A program made the position numbers and the translations under genes. Below are positions 45,401-57,006 of a DNA stretch of 64,000 bases, piece by piece; the first letter of the stretch is position 1, and every line of letters begins with the position of its first letter. Where the stretch lies: the NCBI RefSeq assembly GCF_021730395.1, contig NC_069362.1, positions 64,187,501 to 64,251,500 on the forward strand. The letters are read 5' to 3'. The DNA is from Mercenaria mercenaria (lineage: Eukaryota > Mollusca > Bivalvia > Venerida > Veneridae). The notes below the pieces were generated by a model. That model ran no database searches and had not been told where the DNA came from. It saw only the letters and a list, made by a program, of their open reading frames with translations.

Positions 45401-48400
45401 AGAAATATGTATAAATTCTAAAGAACAAGAAATGTATTTTGCAGCAAAAACAGATGATGCCTCATCTTTCGAAGAAACAAAGAACTACAGATACAAAATT
45501 TAGGTTGCTTTCAAAAATTCTCAATTTAGGTGCAATTTTTCTTAGTTTGGCAGGACCTGGAGGCTTTCCAACAATGGAAGAAAATATCATTGGTATTCCT
45601 ATACTGTCAAAGTTGTAAAGTTGTTATATAAACTAAATTGTGCCCATATGGCTTAAAATCCAACAAAACAAACATGGAAGACTGATATTCACATCTCACT
45701 TGACAACATAAGGGAAACAGTTAATTCTGCTCAGGTGAAATAATAACATGGAGGTAAATTAGCACATGTGTGCATATAGAGCACCCCTCTCACAATAATT
45801 CTTTGCTTACCTGTATGTCCAATGGTAGTAAAATTTCATCATATGTTGATGTATATAGTCATGACTACTAACCTGAAAGTCTATTTTGGCATAGCTCAAT
45901 TGATTTACAAGTGTCAAATCAGTATCAAAATGAAGCCTTCATGGTGTCGAAACTTGCTGTTTTGTTGCTCTGACAGACTGCAGGTATTCTATTTATATCA
46001 TACTCATACATATTGTTCTTATAATTGAGAAAACTTTCCCCCCGACAGACAGTTTATAAGTCTGTCAGTGTTTTCCCATATTACTGTTGAGAAGCCCTGT
46101 GTCTCTCACATTTTGTGCTGCCTAAAGGGAAAGCATATAGTGGCCCCATAGCTGTCCGTCTGTGTGTACGTCCATCCCGCAATTCTTGTCTCACTCTGGA
46201 GTATTTCTCAGCAACCAAAATAGTTGTTTCACATCATCACTCACATCATATGACACAAGGTCCATAATGCTGGTACCAATATGTTATGAGTTATGCCCTC
46301 TTTTTACTTAAAATTTCAAGTTCAAGTTTTGATGCATACACTTTTTGCACTATCTCAGTTATTACTAAAAAAATATGATTCAAACTGAAAATAGTTAATC
46401 CACTTCATTAGTCACATGATGTGACACATGGTGCATTACTGTTGCAGAAAGTTTGCATGAATTATGTCCCTTTTTTATCATTTTTTTTTTTTTTAATATT
46501 TTGATACACTTTATCACTATCTCTGTTATTACATAATATTTTTGACACAGGCTTAAGCTGTTGTCCAATATTTTCATCCACATTAGAGTCATTAAACACT
46601 CCATTGACAGCTCTAGCTTACTCAGATGTGCTTAACTTCATTATCTGGCATCGAAATAGTTGAGCACACTGTCTCCTGTGACAGCTCTTGTTAATGAGTA
46701 ATTGCCCTTTGATTATTCAACATTAGGAAACTATAGTGCCATCCTTGTCCAGAGAATTCCCCATCAACCCTTGGCTAATAATAATATATTCAATAAAACT
46801 TCATAGGAAACTTCACTTCCAAGAGGAGATCCACATAATTATATTGTGCATGCTTTTTGTCATTAACTCTTTGGTGATTCTAAGACATTTATTTTGAAGC
46901 TTCACTACTAGGTATGTGCCCAGTTGATGAATTTCGCTTTTGTTGTTAATATGCAGTAATCATATTTTGGAGAGCTTCCGTCAGTTATACCAATATTTTC
47001 TTGTTCAATTTAAGTGATATTGTCTGAGATAAAGGTTTGTAGTAAAATCTGTTTTTGTTTTTAACAGGGTACTGTGATAAGGGTGTTTTCTGTTCCTGAT
47101 GGGCAAAAATTGTTTGAATTTAGAAGAGGAATGAAAAGGTGAATTTTTATCATTTTGTATTGTTGCTAATAGCTAAAATATTTGTTTAAAGTTTGTTACA
47201 GTTAATTTATTACATATTTAACAGTAAAATGAGCCACTCCTCTTGAAAAACATTGTAAATCTCTTGCTATAGTGCAGAATATTTCAGCTGACTTTCTCTT
47301 AGGACAGTATTTTTAAACAAAGGAGATATTTTGGAGAATATCTTATACAAGTTTCAGTTTGTATTTAAATGAAAGTATATTACCATGAATTTATATTTAA
47401 CGTATGATTTAATACTTTGGGTTACTAATGTTAAAAATTTACCCAATCAACAAAGCATGGTTTGTAGATAGATTGTTAGTATACTGTTGTTACACAGAAA
47501 CATGTTCAATTTCAGATGTGTACATATATACTCGCTGGCATTTAGTACTGACTCTATATACCTTTCTGCATCAAGCAATACAGAAACTGTACATATATTT
47601 AAACTAGAGACTCAGAAAGACAGGTGAGTACACTTATTAGGGGCTTAACTTAACACTGTAGTGAATATGCAAGAATGTTATTCAGCATATGAATTTGTGT
47701 ACCTGAGTTTATTTTTAGCTCAACTATTCAAAGAATAGGAGAGCTATCCTACTCGCCCCGGCATCGGCGTGAGCGTCACACAAATGTTAAAGTTTGCGTA
47801 CCACCCCAAATATTTTCAAAGTCCATTGAGATATTGCTTTCATATTTTGCATACTTGTTTATCATCATGACCCCAGTCTGTAAAAAGGAGGAGGCAACCC
47901 TATCAAGCATTTTGACTGAATTATGGCCCCTTTTCGACTTAGAATAAATGTTAAAGTTTGCGTACCACCCAAAATATTTTCAGAGTCCATTGAGATATTT
48001 CTTTCATATTTTGCATACTTGTTTACCATCATGACCCCAGTCTGTAAAAAGGAGGAGGCAACTCTATCAAGCATTTTGACTGAATTATGGCCCCTTTTCG
48101 ACTAAGAATATGCTTATTGTAATGTTAAAGTTTTACTCATTGCTTATATTATACTATCAAGCACTGAGAATAGTCGAGCGCGCTGTCCACTGACAGCTCT
48201 TGTTTATTTCACACTGCAAAACCAAAGTTATGGCCCTTGACTTTGTCAAAAACTTGCATTAAGGGCATAAAAGTTGGTGTCCCATGTATCTCATTCAAAA
48301 TGGATGATGCATAAATACAGACTGCATATCAGTGTGAATTTTTACTGTCCTGAATTGATGGACAGTCATCTGAACCAGTCAGAATTTCAGAAGTTTCTAT

Positions 48401-51400
48401 TTAGAACATTCAAATAATCCATAGAATGTTTTGTTTCCTCTGTCAAAGCAGGAATGTGGGAGTATTAATCACTCCAGTGATTGCTCTACATTCTATAGAA
48501 TGATACACCCTATTACATTATGCAGCATGGAAATAGTCAAGCACGGTGTCACCTCTTACAGCTGTTATTTTCACTCTATTTGTCTTGAATTTTATATCAA
48601 GTGCACTATATACATGTTTGATCATTTATTATATATAAGTAATATATTTATATTTGCAGTAAACCACAAGAGGACCAGTCCAGTTGGATGAGTTATGTGA
48701 ATACAGCGACTAAGCAGTTTGCTACCTACTTGCCAAGTCCTGTAACTGATATGTTCAATCAGGGCAGAGCTTTTGCTGTCTGTAAACTTCCAAATCAAGG
48801 CCTTAAGAACGTCTGTGCAATAGCTAAGTATGTATCATACCAGGATATCTCGCAGTACATGCAAGTTTTCCTGACAGTCACCTGTAAAATCATTAATATT
48901 TTTAGGGGAGTAATTGTTGTGGATTTTCTGGTTGCGTAGAGCCATGGTATACAATCCCAATAAGAAAATGAAATACACATTCATTTTATTTTCAAATGTT
49001 GACATCCACAAAGTCATATTCCCATGTACTAAATGCTTTAGCAAATAGCAAAATCTCATGCCCGTGAGTTAAAAGGATTACACAGTCGCGTGTTCCCTTC
49101 GTTACAGCACCAAAAATTATGCCACTGGTGTTGATCTATTTCTTAGCTTAAAATGTAGATTGTACAACTACAGTCATTATTGAGACAGTTCATATGTCAA
49201 CTTTACATACCCTCATCAGATTACAGTATATGTTAACCTTTTTCACATGTGGAAACCATCCAGCTGGCTTACAGAAGATTGTTGGTTCTACCCAGGTACC
49301 CACTCATGATGAATTAATGCCTGATGGGGCACCTGGAGTTTTCCTCCACCATGAATAGCCATAAAGTTGCCATATTACCTATAAATATATCTGTGTGACG
49401 TTAAACTTGACAAAAACAAAAAACGTCTTTGTTCACTTCAAGTCGGATTGTTTGAAAACTTTGACACAAATGTTTACCACATTGAAATGACGTGCAGAGC
49501 GTATGTTTTGGATGGCTCGTTCAAGGTCAAGGTCACACTTAGAGGTCAAAGGTCATACCTTCGGGCGTATATTGCTCAGCGTTGCGGTGCTCTTGTGATA
49601 CATATTGTTCTATCTAGGATTGCTAGGAACTCACAAACCTTACCACTTGTCAGGACTGTACATTATAATGTATATCACACATACCACTGGTCTGGACTGT
49701 ACATTATAGTGTATATCGCACATTTAAGCAACATGGTATCAGAAACTTCTATTTTAAGGTATAATGAATTGTGAGTAGCAAGTAGGTTATCTAGAATTAC
49801 CATAGATATGAAAAGTCTGAGTAAATGAAGTTGAAGAAAGTTACTTTAGTATTCAAATTGACTGTAATTGTTGTTCATTGTTACAGTGTAAGAGAGGCAG
49901 ATAGGTAATTATTGTTTGATATTCACCACGTAACAGGTATTTGGTGGCTTGATATTGCACAACCGGATTGCATCGTTCGACCTGTGGACAATACTCTTCT
50001 CTTAAATACACATTGATCAAGATCATTATATAACTTGTTTATGTAGTTCTCAGTATACCGTTCAGTGTCTTTCTTTTTCTTGAAAATTGAATGAAATCAT
50101 TCTGAATTGAAGTGATCATTGGGAAACTTGTATAAAATATTTTGTCAAGTTGTAAATTAAGGCTATATAAATCACTTCAAATGATCAAACAAAACAACAG
50201 ATTGGTGTACTGTATATTGACATTGTTCAAACAAAACAACAGATTTGTATAGTGTATACTGACATTGTTCAAACCAAACAACAGACTGGTGTACTATATA
50301 TTGACATTATTCAAACAAAATAACAGACTGGTGTACTGTGTATTGACATTCAAACAAAACAACAGACAGGTGTACTGTATATTGGCATTAAAACTAAAAA
50401 ACATATAAGTGTACTGTATATTGACATGCAAAGAAAACAACAGACTGGTGTACTGTATATTGGCATTCAAACAAAACAGACTGGTGTACTGTAAATTGAC
50501 ATTGTTCAAACAAAGCAACAGACTGGCGTACTGTATATTGACATTCAAACAAAACAGCAGACTGGTGTACTGTATATTGGCATTCAAACAAAACAGCAGA
50601 CTGATGTACTATATATTGGCATTCAAACAAAACAGCAGACTGGTGTTCTGTATATTGACATTCAAACAAAACAACAGACTAGTGTACTGTATATTGGCAT
50701 TCAAACAAAACAACAGACTGGTGTACTGTAAATTGACATTGTTCAAACAAAGCAACAGACTGGTGTTCTGTATATTGACATTGTTCAAACAAAACAGCAG
50801 ACTAGTGTACTGTATATTGGCATTCAAACAAAACAACAGACTGGTGTACTGTAACTTGATATTGTTCAAACAAAGCAACATACTCGTGTACTGTATATTG
50901 ACATTCAAACAAAACAACAAACTGGTGTACTGTAAATTGACATTGTTCAAACAAAGCAATAGACTGGTGTACTGAATATTGGCATTCAAACAAAACAGCA
51001 GACTGGTGTACTGAATATTGGCATTCAAACAAAACAGCAGACTGGTGTACTGTATATTGGCATTCAAGCAAAACAGCAGACTGGTGTGATGTATATTGAC
51101 ATTCAAACAAAACAACAGACTGGTGTACTGTATATTGAAATTATTCCAACACAGCAACAGACTGATGTACTGTATATTGAACAGTGCTCCAGCTAGCTAT
51201 TTACAGCAGGGTGCATCGCCCGTTCGGAAATTCGTTCCGCCCTGTTGCCCCGCCAGGCACCCTGCCCGTTTTACAACCATTCATTTCTTTTTTTAGCCAA
51301 ACTTCCCTTTTTTGCCTCAGTGATTATAATACACTGCTTTAACCCCCTTTTTATCGGGTGATACACGGGGGGAGGGGGGGGGGGGGGTGCCATTGGCATA

Positions 51401-54400
51401 ATTAGCAAACAATTAAACAGTTACCTGCCGTAATCGGGCCTGAGGCAGACCATGATAATTTAGACTGCTCCACTAGCATTAAAATCACTGAACCTTAGTG
51501 TTAAAACAGTTTGCAAACCAGTCTGAAATCATTATCATCACAAAGCAGACGACAACCTACTTTCGATTTCAAAAACTTGTAAAACGATAAAATCAAAATA
51601 TTTTCCTATTTAAATTTGATTGTGATCGATTTTTAGCTCACCTGAGCAATGCTCAGGTGAGTTTTTCTGATCGCTGGATGTCCGGCGTCCGTCGTCCGTC
51701 GTCTGTCGTCTGTCGTCCGTCGTCTGTCGTCCGTCGTCTGTCAACATTAAGCTTGTGTATGCGATAGAGGCTGTATTTTTCAATTAATCTTCATGAATAT
51801 TGGTCAGAATGATAACCCTGATGAAATCTAGGCCGAGTTCGAAAATGGGTCATCTCGGGTCAAAAACTAGGTCACTAGGTCAAATCAAAGAAAACCTTGT
51901 GTATGCGATAGAGGCTGTATTTTTCATTTAATCTTCATGAATATTGGTCAGAATGATAACTTTGATGAAATCTAGGCCGAGTTCGAAAATGGGTCATCTC
52001 GGATCAAAAACTAGGTCACTAGGTCAAATCAAAGAAAAACCTTGTGTATGTGATAGAGGCTGTATTTTTCAATTGATCTTCATGAATTTTGGTCAGAATG
52101 ATTGCCTTGATGAAATCTAGGCAAGTTCGAAAATGGGTCACTGGGTCAAAAACTAGGTCACTAGGTCAAATCAAAGAAAAACCTTGTGTATGCAATAGAG
52201 GCGGTATTTTCAATGATCATCATGAATTTTGGTCAGAATGATTACCTTGATGAAATCTAGGCCAGTGTGAAAATGGGTCATCTGGGTCAAAAACTAGGTC
52301 ACTAGGTCATTTCACGTAAAAACCTTGTGTATGCAATAGAGGCGTATTTTTCAATTGATCTTCATGAATTTTGATCAGAATGATTACCTTGATGAAATTT
52401 AGACCAAGTTCAAAAATGGGTCATTGGGGTCAAAAACTAGGACACTAGGTCAAATCAAAGAAAACCTTGTGTATGCAATAGAGGCGGTATTTTTCAACTA
52501 ATCTTCATGAAATTTAGCCAGAATGATTACCTTGATAAAATCTAGGCCGAGTTCGAAAATGGGTCATCTGGGGTCAAAAACTAGGTCACTAGGTCAAATC
52601 GAAGAAAAACATTGTGTATGCAATAGAGGATGTATTTTTCAATTGATCTTCATGGAATTTGGTCAGAGTGATTGCCTTGATGAAATCTAGGTCGATTTTG
52701 AATATGGGTTATCTGAGGTCAAAAACTAGATCACTAGGTCAAGTTAAAGAAAAATCTTGTGTAATGCGATAGAGAGTGTTTTTTTCAATGATTTTATGAA
52801 ATTTGGTCAGGTTGATTGCTAAATGAAATCAAGGTCGAATTTGAATATGGGTCATCTGAGGTCAAACTAGTCAAAAACTAGGTCACTTGGTCAAATCAAA
52901 GAAAAAACTTCTGTATGTGATAGAGGCTGTATTTTTCAGTAGATCTTCATGAATTTTGGTCAGAATGATTGCTTGATAAATCTAGGTCGAGTTGAACATG
53001 GGTCATCTAGGGTAAAAACTAGGTCATATCTAAGAAAATGCTTGTTTATATGGCAAGAGACCAATTGTTTGGTCCAATCTTAATGAAAATTGGTCAGAAT
53101 ATTTGTTTCCATGAAATCACTAGGTCAAACATGTTTTACACTGTTATGGAGTGTTTCTTAGGTGAGCGACCTAGGGCCATCTTGGCCCTCTTGTTATTAA
53201 TTAGATTTAAATGTCTGTTGTCTGGACTTATATATCTGATATGTCTATTACAAGTGCTAAACTTGCTTTTAGACTGTTGTAAGTTAAAAACTTTGCGCTG
53301 ATTTCATTTATTTAAGTGAAGTTTAAACTTTATTTTCTGTATATAATATGTTGCACGTATAAATTTATAAATATACAAGTAGCCTACATGGAGAAGATGT
53401 ATACTGAAATTGTAAAAAATAGCCTAAACACTAGAATTGTTATTCAGTATGCAATTAAAAGAAATGTTACAAGTTGAAAATCAATGCCAAATAAAATACA
53501 AACAGCAGAATTTTTAGTTAATGAATAGGTGCATTACAGATGACAGACATAGCCTATTAAAAGACCATTCCTAAAGTGTGCCAAAAAACATGCCTAAATT
53601 ATGCAAAAGTCCATGCCTAAAGTATGTTAAAATGCACTGTTATATTTTTTCCATGGGGAGCACGGTCCCGGACCGACCACCGACCCAGAAGTGCCCTTTT
53701 CATTGCCAGCACCCAGCCCTTTTTTAATCCTAGCTGGAGCACTGTTGAAATTATTCTAACAACACAACAGACTGATGTGCTGCATACTGAAATAATTTTA
53801 AGGAAACAACAGACTGATGTTCTGTATATTTACATTGTTAAAACAATTTTCTGCTCAATATAAAATACAAAGATAAATAGCCAAAAGAAAAAGCTACATG
53901 CCATACATGCAACCATTTTTGTGTGTGTTTAACATAACCTGGTTTGACTTTGAAATAATACAACATGAAGTGTTCTTTGCAAAATCAATGCTAAGTTGAA
54001 GATCAATGTTTTAAAGGGTTAACATGGTTATATGGCTAATGTGTTCTGGATTAATTTCATATTTTATTTGATTTTCAGCTCACCTGAGCACGAAGTGCTC
54101 AAAAGTGAGCTTTTGTGATCGCCCTGTGTCCATCGTGGTCCGTCAGTTGTACTTCAGTCGTCAACAATTTGACTTTTACTAGAGGTCACAATTTTGGCCC
54201 AATCTTAATGAAACTTGGTCAGAATGTTACCCTTAATAAAATCTTGGACGAGTTCGATATTGGGTCATATCGGGTCAAAAACTAGGTCACCAGGTCAAAT
54301 CATAGGAAAAGCTTGTTAACACTCTGGAGGTCACAATTTTGGCCCAATCTTAATGAAACTTGGTCAGAATGTTACCCTCAATAAAATCTTGGACGAGTTC

Positions 54401-56619
54401 GATATTGGGTCATCTGGGATCAAAAACTAGGTCACCAAGTCACATGAAAGGAAAAGCTTGTTAACACTCTGGAGGTCACAATTTTGGCCCAATCTTAATG
54501 AAACTTGGTCAGAATGTTACCCTCAATAAAATCTTGGATGAGTTTGATACTGGGTCATATGGGATCAAAAACTAGGTCACCAGGTCACATCAAAGGAAAA
54601 GTTTGTTAACACTGAAGAGGCCACATTAATGACCATATCTTAATGAAACTTGGTCAGAATGTTGATCTTGATGATCTATAGGTCAAGTTCAGATCTGGGT
54701 CAGGTGGGTCAAAAACTAGGTCACTAGGTCAAATCAAAGGAAAAGCTTGTTAACACTCTAGAGGCCATATTTAACAAGGCTCTGCAAAGTTACTGCAAAA
54801 CAGTTACCCGAGAGCTGGGTATTTCCATCCGTACCTGCAATCAGTGATAACTTCTTTTTCTTACATACTGTATACTTCAAATATTAGAAGAACAAAATAA
54901 AACAATATTTTTTTAGCACTACTTTATTATAGTAGCGTATGAATTTACGCTTTAATTCATAAATTACAGCAGGTGAATCATCTTACACACTGAGTTGTAG
55001 AGACGTGACCGCCAAAATATGGGGAAATCCTACCAGGCATGCACGAAATATGATGTGATATACCTTTGAAATATAATCAAACAATTATTTTGAATATTTT
55101 AACATTCATACTTCGAAGTTTCAGTTGATGTAGAGCATGACTATGTCTATGAATATTACAGAAATTTAACATTTTCAAAAAGTATGGTTTTATTGAATAT
55201 GCTCAAAAAGTTGCCCCATTTGCCTAAATATGACCTTAACCTTCCTTTCACAGGCATGCATGTTTCTGTGATAAAGCTTCTGATTTCCCTGTTGCCCATT
55301 TTATAGTGGTTTATTTTGGTTTGTAGATTTTGTATTTCAACTATGCTTATATAAAAAACATTGGAAGCAGATCAGAGTGAACAGCATATTAAGTGGAAAA
55401 GGATGTCTTTTTGTTTCCAGAGCATATTCTTTAAAACTTTACTTTCCTCTATCTACTGAATATCTTCAATATTGAACAGTGAATATGTGACTGCTATACA
55501 CCACATGAAACTTTTGAACTGTGCAGAATGATTACATTGGATCACATTTTAAATATGAAACTCTTTATAGACAATATGGAAACAGATACTGTGGGACATC
55601 CTGTATAATCAAAAGACTTCTAGGGCTCACTTAAATTTATTTACTATTTCTGTTTGCCATCAGTTTCTGCATGTTTTGACTATTATTCTGGCTATAGAAC
55701 TATCAAATATTGATTTACTATGAAGTGGATAGAGGTGCTACATTGTTCATCCATAAGAGCTAAAAAAATTGTCAGAATATAAAGAATATTTCCATTTTTT
55801 ATTGTTTTTGCACCCTTTGGGCATAGAACTAGACCTTGTCAAGTGCAGTACTTTTAGTTGTGAATAAGTAAGATTTCTGTATTGAATTGTGAATGATATA
55901 ATTTTAGTATACAGAAAATCCCGCGTTTGCTGGTAGCATCACAAGATGGATACCTGTACATATATAACTTAGATCCCAATGAAGGTGGAGAATGTACCCT
56001 GCTGCGACAACATGGGTAACACAACATACTGTCTGCTTTTCTTCATTCTTACAATGTTCTTCTAATATGTTAAACTGTTTAACTAAAATCAGTATTTTAT
56101 ATGATGTCTTTTTAAAATCTTAAAGGAAACATATTTTCTGAGCTGAAACTCAAATAACTATAATTTACTACAATATGTCCTTACTTGTCAATTTGTTAGG
56201 CAGATTGCTTTAAATCACTGACCCATTTCAGATATGTATTACCTCCCATAGGCACCTTTATTTAGCTGGAATTTCTTTGCAGTGTGGTGGTAAAACAAGT
56301 AATTTATGTTAATGTTATTCATTCAGCTTGGATGGACGCCTGTGTGATGGAAGTAATGTGTCCGAGCCTCCTTCTGGAGGAACCGACAGACCTCTAACAC
56401 AAGCATCAAACCCTGTGAGCTACGCAGGTTCATTAAAGCGTGCAGAGTCAAGTGGAGATGGTACACCACCTAGACACACCGCAGGTAAGCCCGTACCCCC
56501 TTCTACATCGCCATTTCGACTGGAGAGTTATGCAACGGTCCTGCAGCAGGGCAAGTCAGGGCCCCAGATGGTGGGTGAGGATCAGGTGTCAGAGATTGAC
56601 ATAATACTTGATGGAAAAG
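39347..56619 (+). CDS. WIPI2: WIPI2-type PROPPIN (Atg18 family), C-terminal end uncertain
   Basis: A seven-bladed WD40 beta-propeller that binds PI3P/PI(3,5)P2 on forming autophagosomes and, in WIPI2, recruits ATG16L1. Ten exons (39347-39417, 39521-39606, 41280-41446, 42260-42454, 44821-44913, 47068-47138, 47516-47623, 48660-48827, 55908-56015, 56327-56619) join in phase to 453 residues. Starts [20 protein letters not shown]. The lipid-binding FRRG is at 222-225 ([12 protein letters not shown]). Near-identity to human WIPI2 runs through [20 protein letters not shown] and [14 protein letters not shown]-like blades ([16 protein letters not shown]). The 97-residue exon 10 is the variable, Ser/Pro-rich C-terminal tail. 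WIPI1 is the alternative paralogue name. The final exon is not settled. Confidence 0.94.
39521..39606 (+). CDS. WIPI2: WIPI2 exon 2
   Basis: [20 protein letters not shown] then LDQIYDSN; acceptor TATTTCAG, donor GTAAAA. The intron before it is only 103 bp. Confidence 0.95.
40730..41012. repeat. Pearl-type end fragment in WIPI2 intron 2
   Basis: (GTT)n, then 'caaaaacatggccaccag' and the terminus 'ctagagtcatcatggccctc' 'ttgtt', the same end as at 53195 and 63822. Confidence 0.55.
41280..41446 (+). CDS. WIPI2: WIPI2 exon 3
   Basis: [20 protein letters not shown] ... [25 protein letters not shown], blade 2; acceptor TTTTGTAG, donor GTATAG. Confidence 0.95.
41447..42259 (+). other. WIPI2 intron 3, nothing recognised
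   Basis: AT-rich; no repeats or coding signal. Confidence 0.55.
42260..42454 (+). CDS. WIPI2: WIPI2 exon 4
   Basis: 65 codons, [20 protein letters not shown] ... [12 protein letters not shown]; acceptor ATTTCAG, donor GTAAGT. Confidence 0.96.
43075..44820 (+). repeat. 29 bp minisatellite copied from the WIPI2 intron4/exon5 junction
   Basis: About 27 units at 44053-44820 plus two at 43075-43134, split by a TA-flanked element. Units read TATTTCAG then CATGCTGTAATTATGTATG, or GTTACAG then TGTCCTGTTACTATG. The real junction is TATTTCAG then CGTGCTGTAACTATG. Many units keep AG acceptors; alternating ones carry TTTCTG instead of TTTCAG. Because 29 is not a multiple of three, all three plus frames stay open with a 29-codon period, giving Cys/Tyr-rich pseudo-proteins. 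Confidence 0.93.
43135..44052. mobile_element. TA-flanked TIR element (pogo/Tc1-like, non-coding)
   Basis: Ends CAGTGCATTCCCGG... and, inverted, CAGTACAATTGCAGTCCTAC, with imperfect inverted similarity; TA at 43133-43134 and 44053-44054. Excision restores one TA within a 29 bp array unit ('ttactttgtatgtatgt'). 918 bp, no transposase frame. Confidence 0.75.
44821..44913 (+). CDS. WIPI2: WIPI2 exon 5
   Basis: 31 codons, [31 protein letters not shown]; acceptor GTATTTCAG, donor GTAAGA. Its first 15 nt with the acceptor are the template of the 29 bp array. Confidence 0.95.
44995..45180 (+). repeat. ~40 bp tandem repeat
   Basis: Five copies of 'ggtggtattacccaggtgct' with 'tcaatggaaggt' between them, in WIPI2 intron 5. 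Not related to an exon edge. Confidence 0.8.
45181..46090 (+). other. WIPI2 intron 5, nothing recognised
   Basis: AT-rich; short frames only. Confidence 0.5.
46100..46700. repeat. Dispersed repeat ending 'tgacagctcttgtt'
   Basis: Begins 'taaagggaaagcatatagtg' 'gcccc', has two copies of 'catcat..tcacat.atgtgacac', and ends 'agttgagcacactgtctcct' 'gtgacagctcttgtt'. The same terminus is at 48175-48205 and 48530-48570. Confidence 0.6.
47068..47138 (+). CDS. WIPI2: WIPI2 exon 6 (FRRG)
   Basis: [23 protein letters not shown]; acceptor TTTAACAG, donor GTGAAT, phase 2. Confidence 0.95.
47516..47623 (+). CDS. WIPI2: WIPI2 exon 7
   Basis: [35 protein letters not shown]; acceptor AATTTCAG, donor GTGAGT. 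Confidence 0.95.
47718..48208. repeat. Dispersed repeat with two ~150 bp core copies
   Basis: Starts with a hairpin (TAGCTCAACTATTC..GAATAGGAGAGCTA). It has two near-identical copies of 'gttaaagtttgcgtaccacc' ... 'aattatggccccttttcgac' (47786 and 47948), then ends 'gtcgagcgcgctgtccactg' 'acagctcttgtt'. In WIPI2 intron 7. Confidence 0.75.
48660..48827 (+). CDS. WIPI2: WIPI2 exon 8
   Basis: [20 protein letters not shown] ... [17 protein letters not shown], the membrane-facing blade 6 loop; acceptor TTTGCAG, donor GTATGT, phase 2. Confidence 0.94.
48828..50165 (+). other. WIPI2 intron 8, first part
   Basis: Includes a dispersed-repeat flavoured stretch at 49430-49750 ('caaggtcaaggtcacactta', 'gaggtcaaaggtcatacctt'). 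No coding signal. Confidence 0.45.
50170..51181. repeat. 39/42 bp minisatellite, open on both strands
   Basis: About 25 units of CAAACAAAACAACAGACTGG then TGTACTGTATATTGRCATT (39 bp), or with an added GTT/ATT triplet (42 bp). Both lengths are multiples of three, so plus frame 50409-50975 ([13 protein letters not shown] repeats) and minus frame 50609-51157 ([13 protein letters not shown] repeats) stay open. The array continues at 53750-53840 beyond an inserted element. Confidence 0.9.
51362..51388 (+). repeat. G-rich run
   Basis: 'cacggggggagggggggggg' then more G, inside the left arm of the TIR element. Confidence 0.7.
51633..53195 (-). mobile_element. Pearl/Helentron-like element, apparently full length
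   Basis: Starts with a perfect hairpin AGCTCACCTGAGC AAT GCTCAGGTGAG, then 'gtccggcgtccgtcgtccgt' repeats, about eight ~145 bp core copies ('gtatgcgatagaggctgtat', 'cttcatgaatattggtcaga'), and ends 'gggccatcttggccctcttg' 'tta'. Reverse orientation to 30261-32020. Confidence 0.8.
53196..54074. other. Right arm of TIR element and intron remainder
   Basis: 53196-53744 is unique-looking sequence of the TIR element; 53750-53840 is the rest of the 39/42 bp array; then plain AT-rich intron. Confidence 0.6.
54075..54775 (-). mobile_element. Pearl/Helentron-like element, truncated
   Basis: Hairpin-like AGCTCACCTGAGCACGAAGT then GCTCAAAAGTGAGCT (54077-54111), 'gtccatcgtggtccgtcagt', and four core copies. 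The far terminus is missing. Confidence 0.7.
54776..55907 (+). other. End of WIPI2 intron 8, nothing recognised
   Basis: AT-rich, no repeats or coding signal. Confidence 0.5.
55908..56015 (+). CDS. WIPI2: WIPI2 exon 9
   Basis: [35 protein letters not shown], last blade; acceptor ATTTTAG, donor GTAACA, phase 2. Preceded by a 7.1 kb intron. Confidence 0.95.
56327..56619 (+). CDS. WIPI2: WIPI2 exon 10 (tail)
   Basis: [20 protein letters not shown] ... [11 protein letters not shown]; acceptor ATTCAG, donor GTAACT, phase 1. Ser/Pro/Thr-rich tail. Confidence 0.88.
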
Positions 56620-56945
56620 GTAACTGCAATTACTGCACACCTCACACATATACTCACTTCAGCATGTACCTATGGTGTTACAGTTACCTTTATCATTGTA
56701 GTTTTAACAGTGTTCAGGGCTTCCTCTGGTGTTTGACTATTGTCACAAACTGAAACACATTTTGTAATTGGTACAATCTGACCAGTAGTATTTTCCACTG
56801 GTTAAAATGGCAAACTTTATCAAAATCCAGGGGAAGTTCTGTTATAAATGCAATCAATGAAATATACAATATTTAATACTTTAACAGTATGTTATGTATG
56901 TTTCATTAACTGCACCTTCATTTATTTATTTCATTTTACTTACAG

Positions 56946-56971
56946 TACCCGAGGCAGGCCAAGCCTTTTAG
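56946..56971 (+). CDS. WIPI2: Candidate WIPI2 terminal exon
   Basis: After a good pyrimidine tract and TTACAG, phase 1 reading gives VPEAGQAF then TAG, ending the protein at 461 residues. It does not match the conserved vertebrate C-terminus, so it may be an alternative end or not used. Confidence 0.35.
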
Positions 56972-57006
56972 CTCAGGGAATTGTTAGTAAATTTAATTTC
57001 TCACTG

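Larger units (their letters stand above)
51182..53744. mobile_element. TIR DNA element inserted in the minisatellite
   Basis: Termini CAGTGCTCCAGCTAG and CTAGCTGGAGCACTG are perfect inverted repeats of 15 bp. They are flanked by TTGAA on both sides (51177-51181, 53745-53749). Removing it rejoins two array units. It contains a pearl-like element (51633-53195), so its own non-coding sequence is only about 1 kb. The superfamily is not certain: CAG ends suggest hAT-like, but the duplication is 5 bp. Confidence 0.85.

Noticed and set aside
50294-51157. Repeat-protein genes on either strand
   Set aside because: No flanking gene structure, and the array sits inside a WIPI2 intron. Kept as a finding, not as a gene.
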